From an uncultured Acidaminococcus sp. (lineage in GTDB: Bacteria > Bacillota > Negativicutes > Acidaminococcales > Acidaminococcaceae): 64,000 bases of DNA. The notes under the pieces are model-generated. The model worked only from the letters and a program-made list of their open reading frames with translations. It did not search any database and was not told the origin of the DNA. Where the stretch lies: NCBI GenBank assembly GCA_900538365.1, contig UPXT01000007.1, positions 1 through 64,000 of the forward strand. Direction: 5' to 3'. The translations under genes were made by a program, and so were the position numbers. Position 1 is the first letter of the stretch. Each line of letters opens with the position of its first letter. Shown one piece after another: positions 43,819-53,075 of this stretch.

Positions 43819-44448
43819 ATGCTGACGATACCCCAATTTTTGGAGTTTCCTACAACTGAAGACACCAGCGCTCTCGTATCCTTTTTTTTGAAGCTTCTGG
43901 AGCATAAAAACAAAGGACTCTTTCTCCACAGCCAGCAGGTTGCCAACTACGCCGTCTGTACCGCGATCAAGATGGGGCTTCCCCTATCGGAAGTGGCTGC
44001 CATTAAAACCGCAGCACTCCTTCACGATATCGGCATCGTTTCCGTACCGAACACCATCCTTGCCAAATATCCCTATTTCAACGTCAAGGAACGGGCTGCC
44101 TACCGGCGGCATTGCCTAGCCGGCGCCAGTATGATGGAAAACATCCCGGGCTTTGGTCACATTGTGAAGATGGTCCTCCATCATCATGAACATTGGGATG
44201 GCAGCGGTTATCCTAAACGCCTCAAAGGAGTGAACATTCCCTTGGGGGCCCGCATCATTGCCGTCTGTGACTATTACGACCGGCGCTGCAAGCCCTGCAC
44301 CCATAACTGGCAGTGGCAGAGCGCTGTCACGCCAACAAGGATCCGTGACCTTTCGGGAATCTATTTTGATCCCGATGTCGTCAAGGCCTTCTTTGATGCC
44401 GTTGCACAAAATGACCTGATCCTGGAACAAGGTTCGGCTCACGCTTAA
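43819..44448 (+). CDS. Short HD-GYP domain protein, possible cyclic-di-GMP phosphodiesterase
   Basis: A 209-residue cytosolic protein consisting of little more than an HD-GYP domain. His37, the HD pair His69-Asp70 in ALLHDIG, His121-His123 in HHHEHWDGSGYP and the GYP triplet at 130-132 are present. The Lys that normally follows HDIG (HDIGK) is Ile, and there is no sensor domain. The start is ATG at 43819; earlier in-frame codons lie in a low-complexity AT-rich leader. Catalysis on c-di-GMP is plausible but uncertain given the lost Lys. Confidence 0.82.
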   Translation: MLTIPQFLEFPTTEDTSALVSFFLKLLEHKNKGLFLHSQQVANYAVCTAIKMGLPLSEVAAIKTAALLHDIGIVSVPNTILAKYPYFNVKERAAYRRHCLAGASMMENIPGFGHIVKMVLHHHEHWDGSGYPKRLKGVNIPLGARIIAVCDYYDRRCKPCTHNWQWQSAVTPTRIRDLSGIYFDPDVVKAFFDAVAQNDLILEQGSAHA

Positions 44449-44464
44449 TGGAAAGTAAAAAGCA

Positions 44465-44504
44465 AAGACGTAAGGAATCCGTGAGGATGGCTTACGTCTT
44501 TTTT
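44465..44504 (+). terminator. Terminator of the HD-GYP gene
   Basis: Perfect 10-bp stem AAGACGTAAG/CTTACGTCTT followed by TTTT. Confidence 0.9.
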
Positions 44505-44646
44505 GATGGAAAATTGGGGGAAAGACAGGAAGGAAAAAAACCACAAAGGCGCGGCCCCAAATCGCCCCCAACGGGGGAACCGCTCCAAAATGATTCGCCC
44601 GGAAACATGTTGCTCGGACCTTCGCTATCGCTTCCTTCTTATCATT

Positions 44647-45177
44647 TCATTTGGAACAGAAATCGCTCCGAATACAGCTAAATCGCACATGCCTCATCCG
44701 CACCCCCTTATACACCTTCACATCTTCATCCACGGGACTCATGCCATTGCGGCGAGCAACATTCATGGAGGCTTCATTCGTGTCGTGAATGAGGGACGAG
44801 ACTTCATCTGCACCTAAGGCGTGAAAGGCGTAATCCATAAAAGCCCGGGCCGCTTCCGCAGCATACCCATGATGCCAGTAGATCCGCTCGAGAAGATAGC
44901 CCACTTCAAGGACTTCCCCACCCCGCCAAGGCTGGTAGGTGAGGCCGCACTGACCGATAAAGGCACCTGTTTCTTTAAGGACAATGGCATAAAGGCCAAT
45001 CCCCCATTTTTCATAGCGTGCCAGCTGGTGCGTGAGCCAGGCCTTTACTTCCTCGTCCGTAAAGGCGCCTTCATAGGCGTACATGGCTTTTTCGTCCTGT
45101 AAAGTTCGTCTCAGATTTGCTTCATCCGCCTGCGTAAGCGGCCTCAGCAGCAGTCTTTTGGTTTCAAGATGGATCAT
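44647..45177 (-). CDS. GNAT-family N-acetyltransferase (RimJ/RimL-like)
   Basis: Acetyl-CoA-dependent N-acetyltransferase of 176 residues. The opening IHLETKRLLLRPLTQADEAN is typical of the Acetyltransf_3 subgroup. LEVGYLLERIYWHHGYAAEAAR contains the acetyl-CoA loop, and the C-terminal NVARRNGM is common in RimJ/L relatives. The substrate could be a ribosomal protein N-terminus or a small molecule. It is divergent from the zinc-ribbon gene at 45282. Confidence 0.88.
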   Translation of the reverse strand: MIHLETKRLLLRPLTQADEANLRRTLQDEKAMYAYEGAFTDEEVKAWLTHQLARYEKWGIGLYAIVLKETGAFIGQCGLTYQPWRGGEVLEVGYLLERIYWHHGYAAEAARAFMDYAFHALGADEVSSLIHDTNEASMNVARRNGMSPVDEDVKVYKGVRMRHVRFSCIRSDFCSK

Positions 45178-45201
45178 GCTTCACCTCATAAGGAATTCAA
45201 A

Positions 45202-45231
45202 TTGACAGGAATTCCACTGCAATGGTAAGAT
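45202..45231 (+). promoter_or_regulatory. Promoter of the zinc-ribbon membrane protein gene
   Basis: TTGACA (45202-45207), 18-bp spacer and TAAGAT (45226-45231), 50 bases before the start codon. Confidence 0.55.
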
Positions 45232-45281
45232 GAAAAACAAGGCATTTATAATGATTTTCCCCAAAGAAAGGATGGAGTTCT

Positions 45282-45878
45282 ATGGCAAATTTTTGTCCTC
45301 AATGCGGTGCCCGTCTTGCACCAACAAGCAAGTTCTGTCCCCAATGCGGCGTCAGGATTGCATCCGATTCCCCACAAGAAGAAACATCAGCACAGATCGA
45401 TGTTTCCACCATACAAGCTGAAGAAAAGGTGCCGACAGCCCCTGCTGATCCGCCTAAAGAAGAAACCACATCACCTCATTTTACCATATCTCAGCCTGCT
45501 CAGACGCCAAAGACAGCCGAAAATTATCTTACCATGTTAAAAAATGACCTCACCATTGAAGGCCGACTCAACCGCAAACGCTATTGGGTTCGTACGGGGC
45601 TGTGCATTGTGCTCAACATCATTGCGGCCATCTTCATGGAGATTCCCGCAGAACTTCCCATCTTTTTTGGGGCCATCCTGACCATTGCCGTTTCGATCTA
45701 CCAAATCATGTTCACCGTGCGCCGTGCCCATGACCTTGGAAGATCCGGCTGGTATCTCCTTTGGGGCATTGTTCCCCTCGTCAATATTTATATCGCCATC
45801 CGCATCAGTTTCATCGAAGGCGAAAAAGGCCCGAACCGGTTCGGGCCGGATCCCTTGGAAACGCCTGGGACGTGGTGA
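45282..45878 (+). CDS. Zinc-ribbon plus DUF805-type membrane protein
   Basis: A 198-residue protein with an N-terminal zinc ribbon (Cys5, Cys8, Cys19, Cys22 in FCPQCGARL and FCPQCGVRI). A Pro/Thr/Glu-rich linker (about 25-85) follows, then a DUF805-like membrane domain with four hydrophobic stretches and the motif GRLNRKRYWVR..RRAHDLGRSGWYLLWGIVPLVN. Zinc-ribbon/membrane fusions are common in Firmicutes, but no function is established. The ATG at 45282 has GGAG five bases upstream. Confidence 0.82.
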   Translation: MANFCPQCGARLAPTSKFCPQCGVRIASDSPQEETSAQIDVSTIQAEEKVPTAPADPPKEETTSPHFTISQPAQTPKTAENYLTMLKNDLTIEGRLNRKRYWVRTGLCIVLNIIAAIFMEIPAELPIFFGAILTIAVSIYQIMFTVRRAHDLGRSGWYLLWGIVPLVNIYIAIRISFIEGEKGPNRFGPDPLETPGTW

Positions 45879-45885
45879 GAGAAGA

Positions 45886-45934
45886 AAAACAAAAACCAGT
45901 GCCAGCCTATGGCTGGCACTGGTTTTTGTTTTTC
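45886..45934. terminator. Bidirectional terminator between the DUF805 and adhesin genes
   Basis: A perfect stem of about 22 bp (core ACCAGTGCCAGCC/GGCTGGCACTGGT, 3-base loop) flanked by A-run and T-run. It serves both convergent genes. Confidence 0.93.
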
Positions 45935-45936
45935 TC

Positions 45937-48900
45937 TCATTTCACTTTCTGCTGCAGTTCGGCAACAATCTTCATGAGTTCCTGGATTTTTTGGTCCTGA
46001 ATGGCGTCGTTGCGTTTCAGTTCTTCGTTTTCGACAATGAGCTGGGCTTTGCTGACGCCTTCGTACTCGCTGACGCGGCCGAGTTTGACGGAGACGCCGA
46101 AGTTCCACATGTTTTCGCCGCCGCCCGTCGATCCGCCGAGGCTCAGCATGGTGCGGTTATCAGGCCGATAGAAGGCACCGATGGCAAGGGCCGTGTTGCC
46201 GCGGTAGCTGCCGGTACCAGCAGCAAAGTCGAGTTTGTTGTCCCGGTCAAAGTCGAGGGGATGGAGCGCTGCAAGCGCTGCAGCATGGGCTCCGACTTTA
46301 TCGACGCGGTCACCGAGGCGTTCGATGCGGCTGCTGACGTCGCGGACGTCTTTCGTCGCTTCATAGAGCTGGCTGCCATTGATGGCGTCTTTCGAGGTCG
46401 GGCTCACTTCCCCATCGGCGACGTTCGTGATCTTTTGGTTATTCATATCGATGCCGGTGCTGGAAATAGTCGGGCCGCCGTTCTTGATGCTGATCTTGCT
46501 GACGCTGATGTTATCTTTGAGGGCGACGTTGACGTTGCTGCCGCTAATGGTCGTTGCAATGTTTTCGCTTCCCATGATGCCAAGTTTGCCGTCTTTTGCA
46601 AGTTTCGTCTCGCCTTTATCATCGGCCGCGAGTTTCGTTTCGATGACAGCGAGTCTGCCCGCATCCGTCGCTGCCGTACTGTCAGTCTTCTCTTCGTAGG
46701 TTACTTTGTCGGACCCGGAATCCTTGAAGTTCGTGCTGATGGTCCAGTTGCCGGTGCTATCTTTTTCAAGTTTGATGCCGTCCCCTGCTACGAGGCTGAT
46801 GGACGAACCGGAATTTGCCGTCGCCGCTCTGAGCTGGGCCACGTTGACAGCATCCGTATCGGCTAACCCGGCGGCAACGTAGGTGATGCGGCGCGTATTG
46901 ATGTTCCCATCAGAGTCGGGGCCACCGACAGAAACAGCCGCCAAGGTCGGTTTCCAGACATAATCCGTGTTCGCCGCGCGAAGAACGGGAGCAGATGCAT
47001 CCGAGGCCTCATAGCTAAATCCGTAATCTTCATCGACACCGCGGTCCGCCACAGAAAAGCTACCCAAGGCGACGCCGTCGTTTTCCGTGACGTCCGTGTT
47101 GTAGCCGAGGAAGACCGCGTTTTCGAGATCATCCTTATAAGCTTTCTTGGCCTTTTGGACTTTGACTTCATACTGCACTTCGCCCATCATTCCCGTCGCG
47201 GTCTTTGTGAGGGTTGCTTCTTCGCTTTCCCTGGACCCCAAAATGACGTTGTGTTTGCCATTTTTGAGTTCATGGTAATCACCAACGACAACGTTGTCTT
47301 CACTGGTCTCCAGAATATTGCCCGTTCCCACAAGGGTCGTCTGTTTCAAGTTCGTTCCTTTATTCATGAAACCACTGACCGTATTGTTGACACTGAACGC
47401 TTCTTCCGTACCGGTCAGTTCATTGGCTGTTCCTAGGATCTGGGAACGAATGGCATAATCGGTTTTATTGGCATTACCAAGGACGGATACCCCGCCGCCA
47501 CCGTAAGCTGCTAAGTCTTGCATGGCTTTTTGGGCGTCTTCAACAGGAACATCCGTTCTGCCCTCCATAAAATACGTCGATCCAGCATAATTGGTAAAGA
47601 CCAAACCACCTATTGCACTTTTATCGTCAATCAAATCACCAAGATAAGAATGCTGAACCTCGTTTCCTGCGCCAATAATATGCGCACCCATCGCATCTTT
47701 CGCTTCATTGTAGGTGCCCTGGATGCTCGTAGCAAAACCACTGATTTTACGATTCAGCTGCTTTTCTTCCGATTCGTCCCTAGAATAGACGCCATCATTA
47801 CGAATCCAGTTAAAGGACCCATTGATGGTACCATACATTCCATTAACAAAAAGCCAGTTGCTGCCATCGTGGAGATTATCAATGGAAGAGCCATGGCCCA
47901 CAATCGTTTGTAACATGTTTTCTGAATAAGAGCGTGTTCCAATGAGAACACTGCCGCCGCGCACATACGAATGGAACCCTGCCATAATGGACGAACCACC
48001 GCTCTGATACCGCAGTTCCCCATTTTTCATTTCTTTCTGTTCTTCAGGGGAAATGGAGCCAATCGTAATCATTTCTCCGGAGTTTGTGAAATTCTGGTTA
48101 TCCCCGATAAGAATGACATTATTAGCACCGCCGGCATACAAACTGCCATATCCGCCACCGCCATTGTTATTATTCCCAATGACCTTGACCGATTCCCATT
48201 GATTCCGGTATGTGTAATTGTTGTGGATCGTATTGTTCCGGCCGATGGTGAGGTCCATCGTATACAGTTCCCGTCCATCCGGATCCTTATAATCGGAAAC
48301 GGTACCGCTGTCGCGGGCAATGATTTCGTTGTTGTCGCCCAAAACGAGCTGTCTGTGGCTGCCATAGACCTTATTGCCGGACCCATAAATCTTGACATCC
48401 TTGTTGACGCCCGTCACGACCTTGCGGAACGTCTTGCCGTTATTTTCATACCAGCCGTTCAGGACTTCGTTATTGTCGCCGACGATTTTCGTGTTGATGC
48501 TGCCTGTAATGGAGTTTTCGTCGCCAATGGCCGTATTGTGATGATTTTCTTTGGTATTGTCTTTTTCGACAGCATTTTTCACTGTATTCTTGCTGCCCAG
48601 GACATAGATATGCTGGCCATTTGACACGTTGTTATAGAAGCCATCGACAAAATTCAGCTGCGTAGCGCTGTCACTCAGCTCATTCGTGTTCCCCGTGAGG
48701 ATGTTGCCAACGCCCATGACCTGCGACAGGTAGCCTTTATCGACCGTATTGGCGCCGCCCATGACCATGACCTGGCCGCCGCTTTCAGGAACCGCTTCCT
48801 GCAGGAGCTGGGACAGTTCATCCCATTTTCCCGCCCGGGCAAGGGGGTCGGCCTTATCCAAAAGCGTCAGACCATCCTTGACCTCCCGATAGGAATTGGT

Positions 48901-49332
48901 GACCCGGTTCGCCGCGCCATAAATGACAGCCGCGTTGGCGTTTTCCGTATAGTTGGCCTGACCGATAATGGAACTTGCCACGCCGTCATAGGGCTTGTCA
49001 CCTAACTTGATGCCGTTGAGACTCCCCATGATGACGACCGTAGGAGCAATCGTCGCGTCACCGCTTCCCGTAATTTGGATGGGCTGCCCGTTTTTATCAA
49101 CGAGGAAACTCGACCCGGCAATGGTGTGCGTCAGATCCGACGTAACAGGAAGCGTTGGTGTTTCCGCATAGGCTGGCAATGCCGCCCCGCCAAGGACCAT
49201 GCCCAGCGCGGCTGCGGTGAGGACACGTGCCGACTTTTGGGCCGCCACCTTACCCCGCCCTTTGGCGAGTTCGGAAACGACGACATAGCCATTTCGAACG
49301 TGACTCCAGATGACTTTGTAGATTCGGTTCAT
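45937..49332 (-). CDS. Trimeric autotransporter adhesin (YadA/Hia family)
   Basis: Surface adhesin of 1131 residues, secreted by Sec and anchored as a trimer in the outer membrane. The N-terminal ESPR reads MNRIYKVIWSHVRNGYVVVS, with signal cleavage near AYA-ETP (about 56). A long head (60-830) is rich in NxNxI/V-type repeats such as GDNNEV and GSNN, typical of beta-rolls. YadA stalk/neck motifs follow (ITNVADGEVSPTSKDAINGSQL near 1000) and the YadA anchor (about 1015-1086, NKLDFAAGTGSYRGNTALAIG). Unusually, about 45 residues of heptad-like coiled coil follow the anchor. RBS GAGGAG. Confidence 0.93.
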   Translation of the reverse strand: MNRIYKVIWSHVRNGYVVVSELAKGRGKVAAQKSARVLTAAALGMVLGGAALPAYAETPTLPVTSDLTHTIAGSSFLVDKNGQPIQITGSGDATIAPTVVIMGSLNGIKLGDKPYDGVASSIIGQANYTENANAAVIYGAANRVTNSYREVKDGLTLLDKADPLARAGKWDELSQLLQEAVPESGGQVMVMGGANTVDKGYLSQVMGVGNILTGNTNELSDSATQLNFVDGFYNNVSNGQHIYVLGSKNTVKNAVEKDNTKENHHNTAIGDENSITGSINTKIVGDNNEVLNGWYENNGKTFRKVVTGVNKDVKIYGSGNKVYGSHRQLVLGDNNEIIARDSGTVSDYKDPDGRELYTMDLTIGRNNTIHNNYTYRNQWESVKVIGNNNNGGGGYGSLYAGGANNVILIGDNQNFTNSGEMITIGSISPEEQKEMKNGELRYQSGGSSIMAGFHSYVRGGSVLIGTRSYSENMLQTIVGHGSSIDNLHDGSNWLFVNGMYGTINGSFNWIRNDGVYSRDESEEKQLNRKISGFATSIQGTYNEAKDAMGAHIIGAGNEVQHSYLGDLIDDKSAIGGLVFTNYAGSTYFMEGRTDVPVEDAQKAMQDLAAYGGGGVSVLGNANKTDYAIRSQILGTANELTGTEEAFSVNNTVSGFMNKGTNLKQTTLVGTGNILETSEDNVVVGDYHELKNGKHNVILGSRESEEATLTKTATGMMGEVQYEVKVQKAKKAYKDDLENAVFLGYNTDVTENDGVALGSFSVADRGVDEDYGFSYEASDASAPVLRAANTDYVWKPTLAAVSVGGPDSDGNINTRRITYVAAGLADTDAVNVAQLRAATANSGSSISLVAGDGIKLEKDSTGNWTISTNFKDSGSDKVTYEEKTDSTAATDAGRLAVIETKLAADDKGETKLAKDGKLGIMGSENIATTISGSNVNVALKDNISVSKISIKNGGPTISSTGIDMNNQKITNVADGEVSPTSKDAINGSQLYEATKDVRDVSSRIERLGDRVDKVGAHAAALAALHPLDFDRDNKLDFAAGTGSYRGNTALAIGAFYRPDNRTMLSLGGSTGGGENMWNFGVSVKLGRVSEYEGVSKAQLIVENEELKRNDAIQDQKIQELMKIVAELQQKVK

Positions 49333-49368
49333 TCTTCTTTCTCCTCTTGAAACACTGCTTTGTCAAGC

Positions 49369-49413
49369 AAAAAGGCCAATTGAGCTCGATATAGGGGTTC
49401 CAATGGCCTTTTT
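49369..49413 (-). terminator. Terminator-like hairpin in the adhesin leader
   Basis: A 10-bp perfect stem AAAAAGGCCA/TGGCCTTTTT with a 25-base loop, followed on the minus strand by TTTTTGCTTGAC, 37 bases before the adhesin start codon. T-rich on both sides, so it could act in either direction. A role as attenuator is inferred. Confidence 0.55.
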
Positions 49414-49723
49414 CATTTTTCCCTGCACCCACTCCGGATGCTTTCTCTCTATATCTCAATCATATCACGCAATTATCAGAAAGTAAATTTTTCTTTCGTT
49501 TAATAACTACTTTTGATTTATAATCAAAAAATATATAGTTTTTTTCCTGATATAATATAGATAATTTATCCCATATAGTGTCTTTTTTTCTTCTTGTTTA
49601 TTCTTTCTCATCATACAAGGTTTCTTGATACAGGGTAAAAATTTTCACATTTTTCGTCAAAACCAGCCGAATAGTCGGCGCAATATACGGGAACTCTTAC
49701 TTCACACTTTTTCCATATTCCTG
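49414..49723. other. AT-rich divergent intergenic region (adhesin / antiporter)
   Basis: No gene is supported. The segment is strikingly AT-rich between 49480 and 49620 with short runs of A and T. It probably holds the adhesin promoter and curved DNA. I could not choose a single promoter for the minus strand. Confidence 0.5.
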
Positions 49724-49732
49724 TGATAAAAT
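49724..49732 (+). promoter_or_regulatory. Extended -10 promoter of the antiporter gene
   Basis: TGATAAAAT (TG at 49724-49725, hexamer 49727-49732), 40 bases before the start codon. Only a weak TTCACA at 20-bp spacing stands in the -35 region. Confidence 0.5.
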
Positions 49733-49771
49733 AAGGCCATCTTGTATCATATCAAAGAAAGGACGGTTCCT

Positions 49772-51379
49772 ATGACGCTCTCCCTGCTCCTTACAGGCTC
49801 GGTAATCCTCTTATCCCTTCTCATCAGCAAGGCCATGCGCCGCACACCGCTGCCTTCCCTGCTCCTATTCATTGCCTTGGGCATGCTTTTTGGTGAAAAT
49901 GGGCTCTTTAGGATTCCCTTCGACGATTACCAGGCCGTCGACATCATCTGCAGCACAGCCCTTGTCATCATCATGTTCTACGGCGGCTTTGGGACAAGCC
50001 TCAAGGCGGCCCGTCCCGTGCTCAAGGCGTCAGTCCTTTTATCGACGGCCGGTGTGGCCCTTTCTGCCCTGGGCCTTGCCGCCCTCGCCCATTACATCCT
50101 GGATCTGGGGAAAGCGGAAAGTTTCCTTATTGGGGCCGTCATTTCCTCTACAGACGCGGCATCGGTTTTTTCCATCCTTCGCGGCAGCCGCCTTTCCCTT
50201 AAATACCATACGGACTCCCTTTTGGAAATTGAGTCGGGCTCTAACGACCCCATGGCCTTTATGCTGACAGCCGCCGCCATCGCCATGATGACGGGGTCGG
50301 ATCTGTCCCTACCTTTTCTTATGGGAAGACAGATTGTCATCGGTACCGCCGTGGGCCTTTTCTTTGGCTTTGCAGCGGCCCGCCTGCTTTCCCGCAACGT
50401 GCCTAATGGCAGTGAAGCGCGAACCCTCTTTCTTTTTTCCGTCATGCTCCTATCCTATGCCGTTCCTGCCCTACTTGGCGGCAACGGCTATTTGGGAACC
50501 TATCTTTGCGGGATTTATCTAGGGAACGCGCCCATGCCGCAAAAGCGGAATCTGGTGCACTTTTTTGATGTCTTGACCCAAGTCGCCCAGGTCATGATTT
50601 TCTTTTTGCTGGGTCTTGTTGTGACGCCCGTGACGCTTCCCGGCGTCTTTGTGCCGGCTCTTGTGCTGACCGTATGCCTGACCTTTATCGTGCGGCCTGC
50701 CGTTGTGGCCCTTCTTCTGCGGCCTTTTGGAGCTCCCCTTTCCCAAGTGCTCCTGACAAGCTGGGCAGGCCTGCGCGGTGCCGCATCCATTGTATTTGCC
50801 ATTTCGGCCATTTTATCCGGCGCAGAAACAACACTGAACCTCTTTAACCTCATTTTCTGCATGGTTCTCCTTTCCATCACCTTTCAAGGAACCCTTCTTC
50901 CCTGGGTCGCCAAGAAGCTGTCCATGATTGATCCTGCGTCGGACGTGGAAAAGACCTTTACCGATTATGAAGAAGATACGGATATCACCTTTGGTCACGT
51001 CCATGTCGACGAGCACAGCGGCTGGAATGGACATACCTTGGCAGAGCTCAGTGTCCCCAGCGACCTCATCGTCGCCATGATTGTCCGTGACGGAAAGGGC
51101 ATCATACCCACGGGAGCCGTCAGACTGGCCGCCGGCGACACGCTGATTTTGGGGACCCATGGCTTTACAAGCCGTAAATGGGCCCTTGAAGAAGAACGGG
51201 TTCCCGCCGGTTCAACGCTCATTGGGCTGCCGCTGGAATCACTTCCCCTTTCAAGCCGTCAGCGCATCCTGCTGATCCGGAGAGGGCTCAAGACCCTCAT
51301 CCCGACGGGGTCAAGTATCATCAAAGAAGGGGACAGTCTGGTTCACCTAAAAGACGCGGAATGCTTCAAAAAAGAATGA
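49772..51379 (+). CDS. Potassium/proton antiporter, CPA1 family with RCK_C (CvrA/NhaP2-like)
   Basis: Inner-membrane cation/proton antiporter of 535 residues. A CPA transmembrane domain with about twelve helices (1-385) carries SSTDAASVFSILRGS and the ion-site LEIESGSNDPMAFML. A TrkA-C/RCK_C regulatory domain follows (about 420-500; LAELSVPSDLIVAMIVRDGKGIIPTG). This layout matches K+/H+ antiporters that protect against K+ excess or osmotic shift. The ATG at 49772 is six bases from AAAGGACGG. Confidence 0.9.
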   Translation: MTLSLLLTGSVILLSLLISKAMRRTPLPSLLLFIALGMLFGENGLFRIPFDDYQAVDIICSTALVIIMFYGGFGTSLKAARPVLKASVLLSTAGVALSALGLAALAHYILDLGKAESFLIGAVISSTDAASVFSILRGSRLSLKYHTDSLLEIESGSNDPMAFMLTAAAIAMMTGSDLSLPFLMGRQIVIGTAVGLFFGFAAARLLSRNVPNGSEARTLFLFSVMLLSYAVPALLGGNGYLGTYLCGIYLGNAPMPQKRNLVHFFDVLTQVAQVMIFFLLGLVVTPVTLPGVFVPALVLTVCLTFIVRPAVVALLLRPFGAPLSQVLLTSWAGLRGAASIVFAISAILSGAETTLNLFNLIFCMVLLSITFQGTLLPWVAKKLSMIDPASDVEKTFTDYEEDTDITFGHVHVDEHSGWNGHTLAELSVPSDLIVAMIVRDGKGIIPTGAVRLAAGDTLILGTHGFTSRKWALEEERVPAGSTLIGLPLESLPLSSRQRILLIRRGLKTLIPTGSSIIKEGDSLVHLKDAECFKKE

Positions 51380-51396
51380 AAGAAGGGGAAGCGCCG

Positions 51397-51405
51397 TGGT
51401 ATACT
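51397..51405 (+). promoter_or_regulatory. Extended -10 promoter of the NimA-like gene
   Basis: TGGTATACT (hexamer 51400-51405), 32 bases before the GTG start. No good -35 is seen. Confidence 0.55.
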
Positions 51406-51437
51406 GGTAAAAAGTATCCAAAAAGGAGATGGTTCCC

Positions 51438-51914
51438 GTGATTCGCTCCATGCGCCGTTTCAAACAGGCTCTCCCCCTTGAAACCTGTAGAAAAGTCCTC
51501 GAAAAAGGAAGACGGGGCGTCCTTTCCGTCATTGGTGATGACGGCTATCCTTATGGCGTTCCCATCAACTACGTCTATGATGAAAAAGAAAATGCCCTCT
51601 ATTTCCATGGGGCCAAAGAAGGTCATAAGATTGACGCCATAAAAAAGAGCGGCAAAGTGTGCTTTACTGTCTTTGGCGAAGAGTATAAACAGGACGGTGA
51701 TTGGGCGTACTACGTCAAGAGCATCATCGTCTTTGGCCGCGCAAGGATTGTCGAGGATGAAAAAGAAACCCTGCGCATGACCCGCCTCATTGGCCTCAAG
51801 TACTACCCTACCGTGGAAGAAGTGGACGCCGTCTTGGACCGCACCCGCGGCCGCGTACAGGGTGTACGGATCGATATAGAAAAGATGACGGGAAAGCTGG
51901 TGCATGAGAAATAA
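51438..51914 (+). CDS. Pyridoxamine 5'-phosphate oxidase-fold flavoprotein (NimA-like)
   Basis: A 158-residue split-barrel protein of the FMN-binding PNPOx-like group that includes NimA 5-nitroimidazole reductases. Motifs: GVLSVIGDDGYPYGVPINYVY, LYFHGAKEGHKIDAI (conserved His) and KVCFTVFG. GTG at 51438, nine bases after AGGAG, is preferred to an ATG at 51429 that abuts the ribosome site. Many homologues are general flavin reductases, so nitroimidazole resistance is not implied. Confidence 0.88.
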   Translation: MIRSMRRFKQALPLETCRKVLEKGRRGVLSVIGDDGYPYGVPINYVYDEKENALYFHGAKEGHKIDAIKKSGKVCFTVFGEEYKQDGDWAYYVKSIIVFGRARIVEDEKETLRMTRLIGLKYYPTVEEVDAVLDRTRGRVQGVRIDIEKMTGKLVHEK

Positions 51915-52447
51915 TTTTTAGTCATCGCAAAAATTGTGCTGCCTAAAAGAATTGAAGGGCTATCAAGCTGTCTATTGAAGGCAATGGCCCTAAAAGGCTG
52001 CCTCCCGCCTTCGATTCTTGCTGTCAAACGAGAAAGACGGAAAATGCTTTGATGCAGGGGTGCTAAAAAACCGTAAGGAAAAACAAGACGACCCCTTCTA
52101 CATCGCCTCAGCACTCGACTCTACGAATCGAGTGCTGAGGCGAAATGACCTTACGGGAACGCATTCTGCTCACCACACTCTCTACTTCTAAAATTCATAA
52201 AGATAAGGCCCTCAGTTTATTGAACTAACCCAAAAAGCACTCCCTCGAACGCGTATCAATTGTTCGAGGGAGCGCTTTGTCTTTTTATTCTTTTTCTTTA
52301 GGTATGATGCATTCTGCATTGTACCATCCCCGCTACGTCTTTGCCTTAGGGCGGCAAAAGACTCTAAGGCAAAAAAAACGTGAGAAAATGACTAAGAGAT
52401 AGCCATCTCAATAGCGCTCTGAATGGCCTGCCTTCGTCGGTTCCCTT
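51915..52447. repeat. Intergenic composite repeat, site 4 (proximal part)
   Basis: No gene is supported. It contains a module S relative (52064-52145) whose hairpin is the longest of the family: a perfect 15-bp stem CGCCTCAGCACTCGA/TCGAGTGCTGAGGCG (52104-52142). Further imperfect stem-loops follow up to the start of the 470-bp element. Confidence 0.7.
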
Positions 52448-52917
52448 AGAACTCGATGCATTGAATCGATCCGTCTCGGTAAAGCGGTAAGCGCATCGCC
52501 GATCGGTTCGCGAGCTTCCATGGGCCTTAGAAAAAGCAAAGCGAGAAATCGTGCAGGGCGGTTAAGTGAGTCGCCGAATTTTTCGTTTCCTCTTATGCTG
52601 AAAAATTCGTGCAGAAAGCTTACTCATAGGGCAGCGACGATAGGAGCAGTCGGAGTTTCCTCTGCCGGAAAAGCCGGTCTTATGATGTATAGCAGCAGAG
52701 AGCGCCCCCTTTTATCCCTTACAGCCGCATCAGAATAAAACCATTGCGGCAGCTGAGGTAAAGAAACCGTTTTCGTGTACGACGGGGCCGCTAATAAAAT
52801 TTATGAGCACTCATGTTGTGGGGAAATTTCCATGAAACGCTATCACTAAAAATTCCCGGTTTGGGCGGTGGATGGGAAGCGTCAGTAACGTCTCTTTACG
52901 CGCGGCCAGCAAGGCAT
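52448..52917. repeat. 470-bp structured element, copy A
   Basis: Aligns end to end with 55871-56340 without a length change; by eye close to nine in ten bases agree. Stem-loops kept in both copies include GAATTTTTC/GAAAAATTC, GCCGGAAAAGCCGG, TGAGT/ACTCA around the first hairpin, and a CCGCA/TGCGG hairpin near 52725-52755. A 72-residue ORF (52520-52738) lies inside but has no start-site support and no recognisable family. Followed by unrelated sequence up to the lysR end. Confidence 0.8.
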
Positions 52918-53039
52918 CTCCGGACTATTCGGCCCCGTTCCCCCGCAGGAGGCGGTTTAGGTCCGGCGTCCCGATCTTTATGCTGACCTTTTCACCGCCT
53001 CACTTCGGCCAATCTTTTTACTCCTAACTCACAGCCCTC

Positions 53040-53075
53040 GAATGAGGTCAGCCCTCAATTTGACTGACCTCATTC
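53040..53075 (-). terminator. Hairpin at the lysR 3' end
   Basis: A perfect 12-bp stem GAATGAGGTCAG/CTGACCTCATTC overlapping the lysR stop codon. No T-run follows on the minus strand, so it may be a mRNA-stabilising hairpin instead. Confidence 0.5.

Noticed and set aside
52520..52738. 72-residue ORF within the 470-bp element, also open in copy B
   Set aside because: The frame stays open in the second copy, but the start is not conserved, no ribosome site precedes it, and substitutions do not favour silent positions by eye. RNA structure explains the conservation better.
52448..52917. RNase P RNA, tmRNA, 6S RNA or group II intron as identity of the 470-bp element
   Set aside because: The sequence signatures I know for these RNAs (for example intron domain V, or the P4 core of RNase P) are absent, and two diverged copies would be unusual for such housekeeping RNAs.
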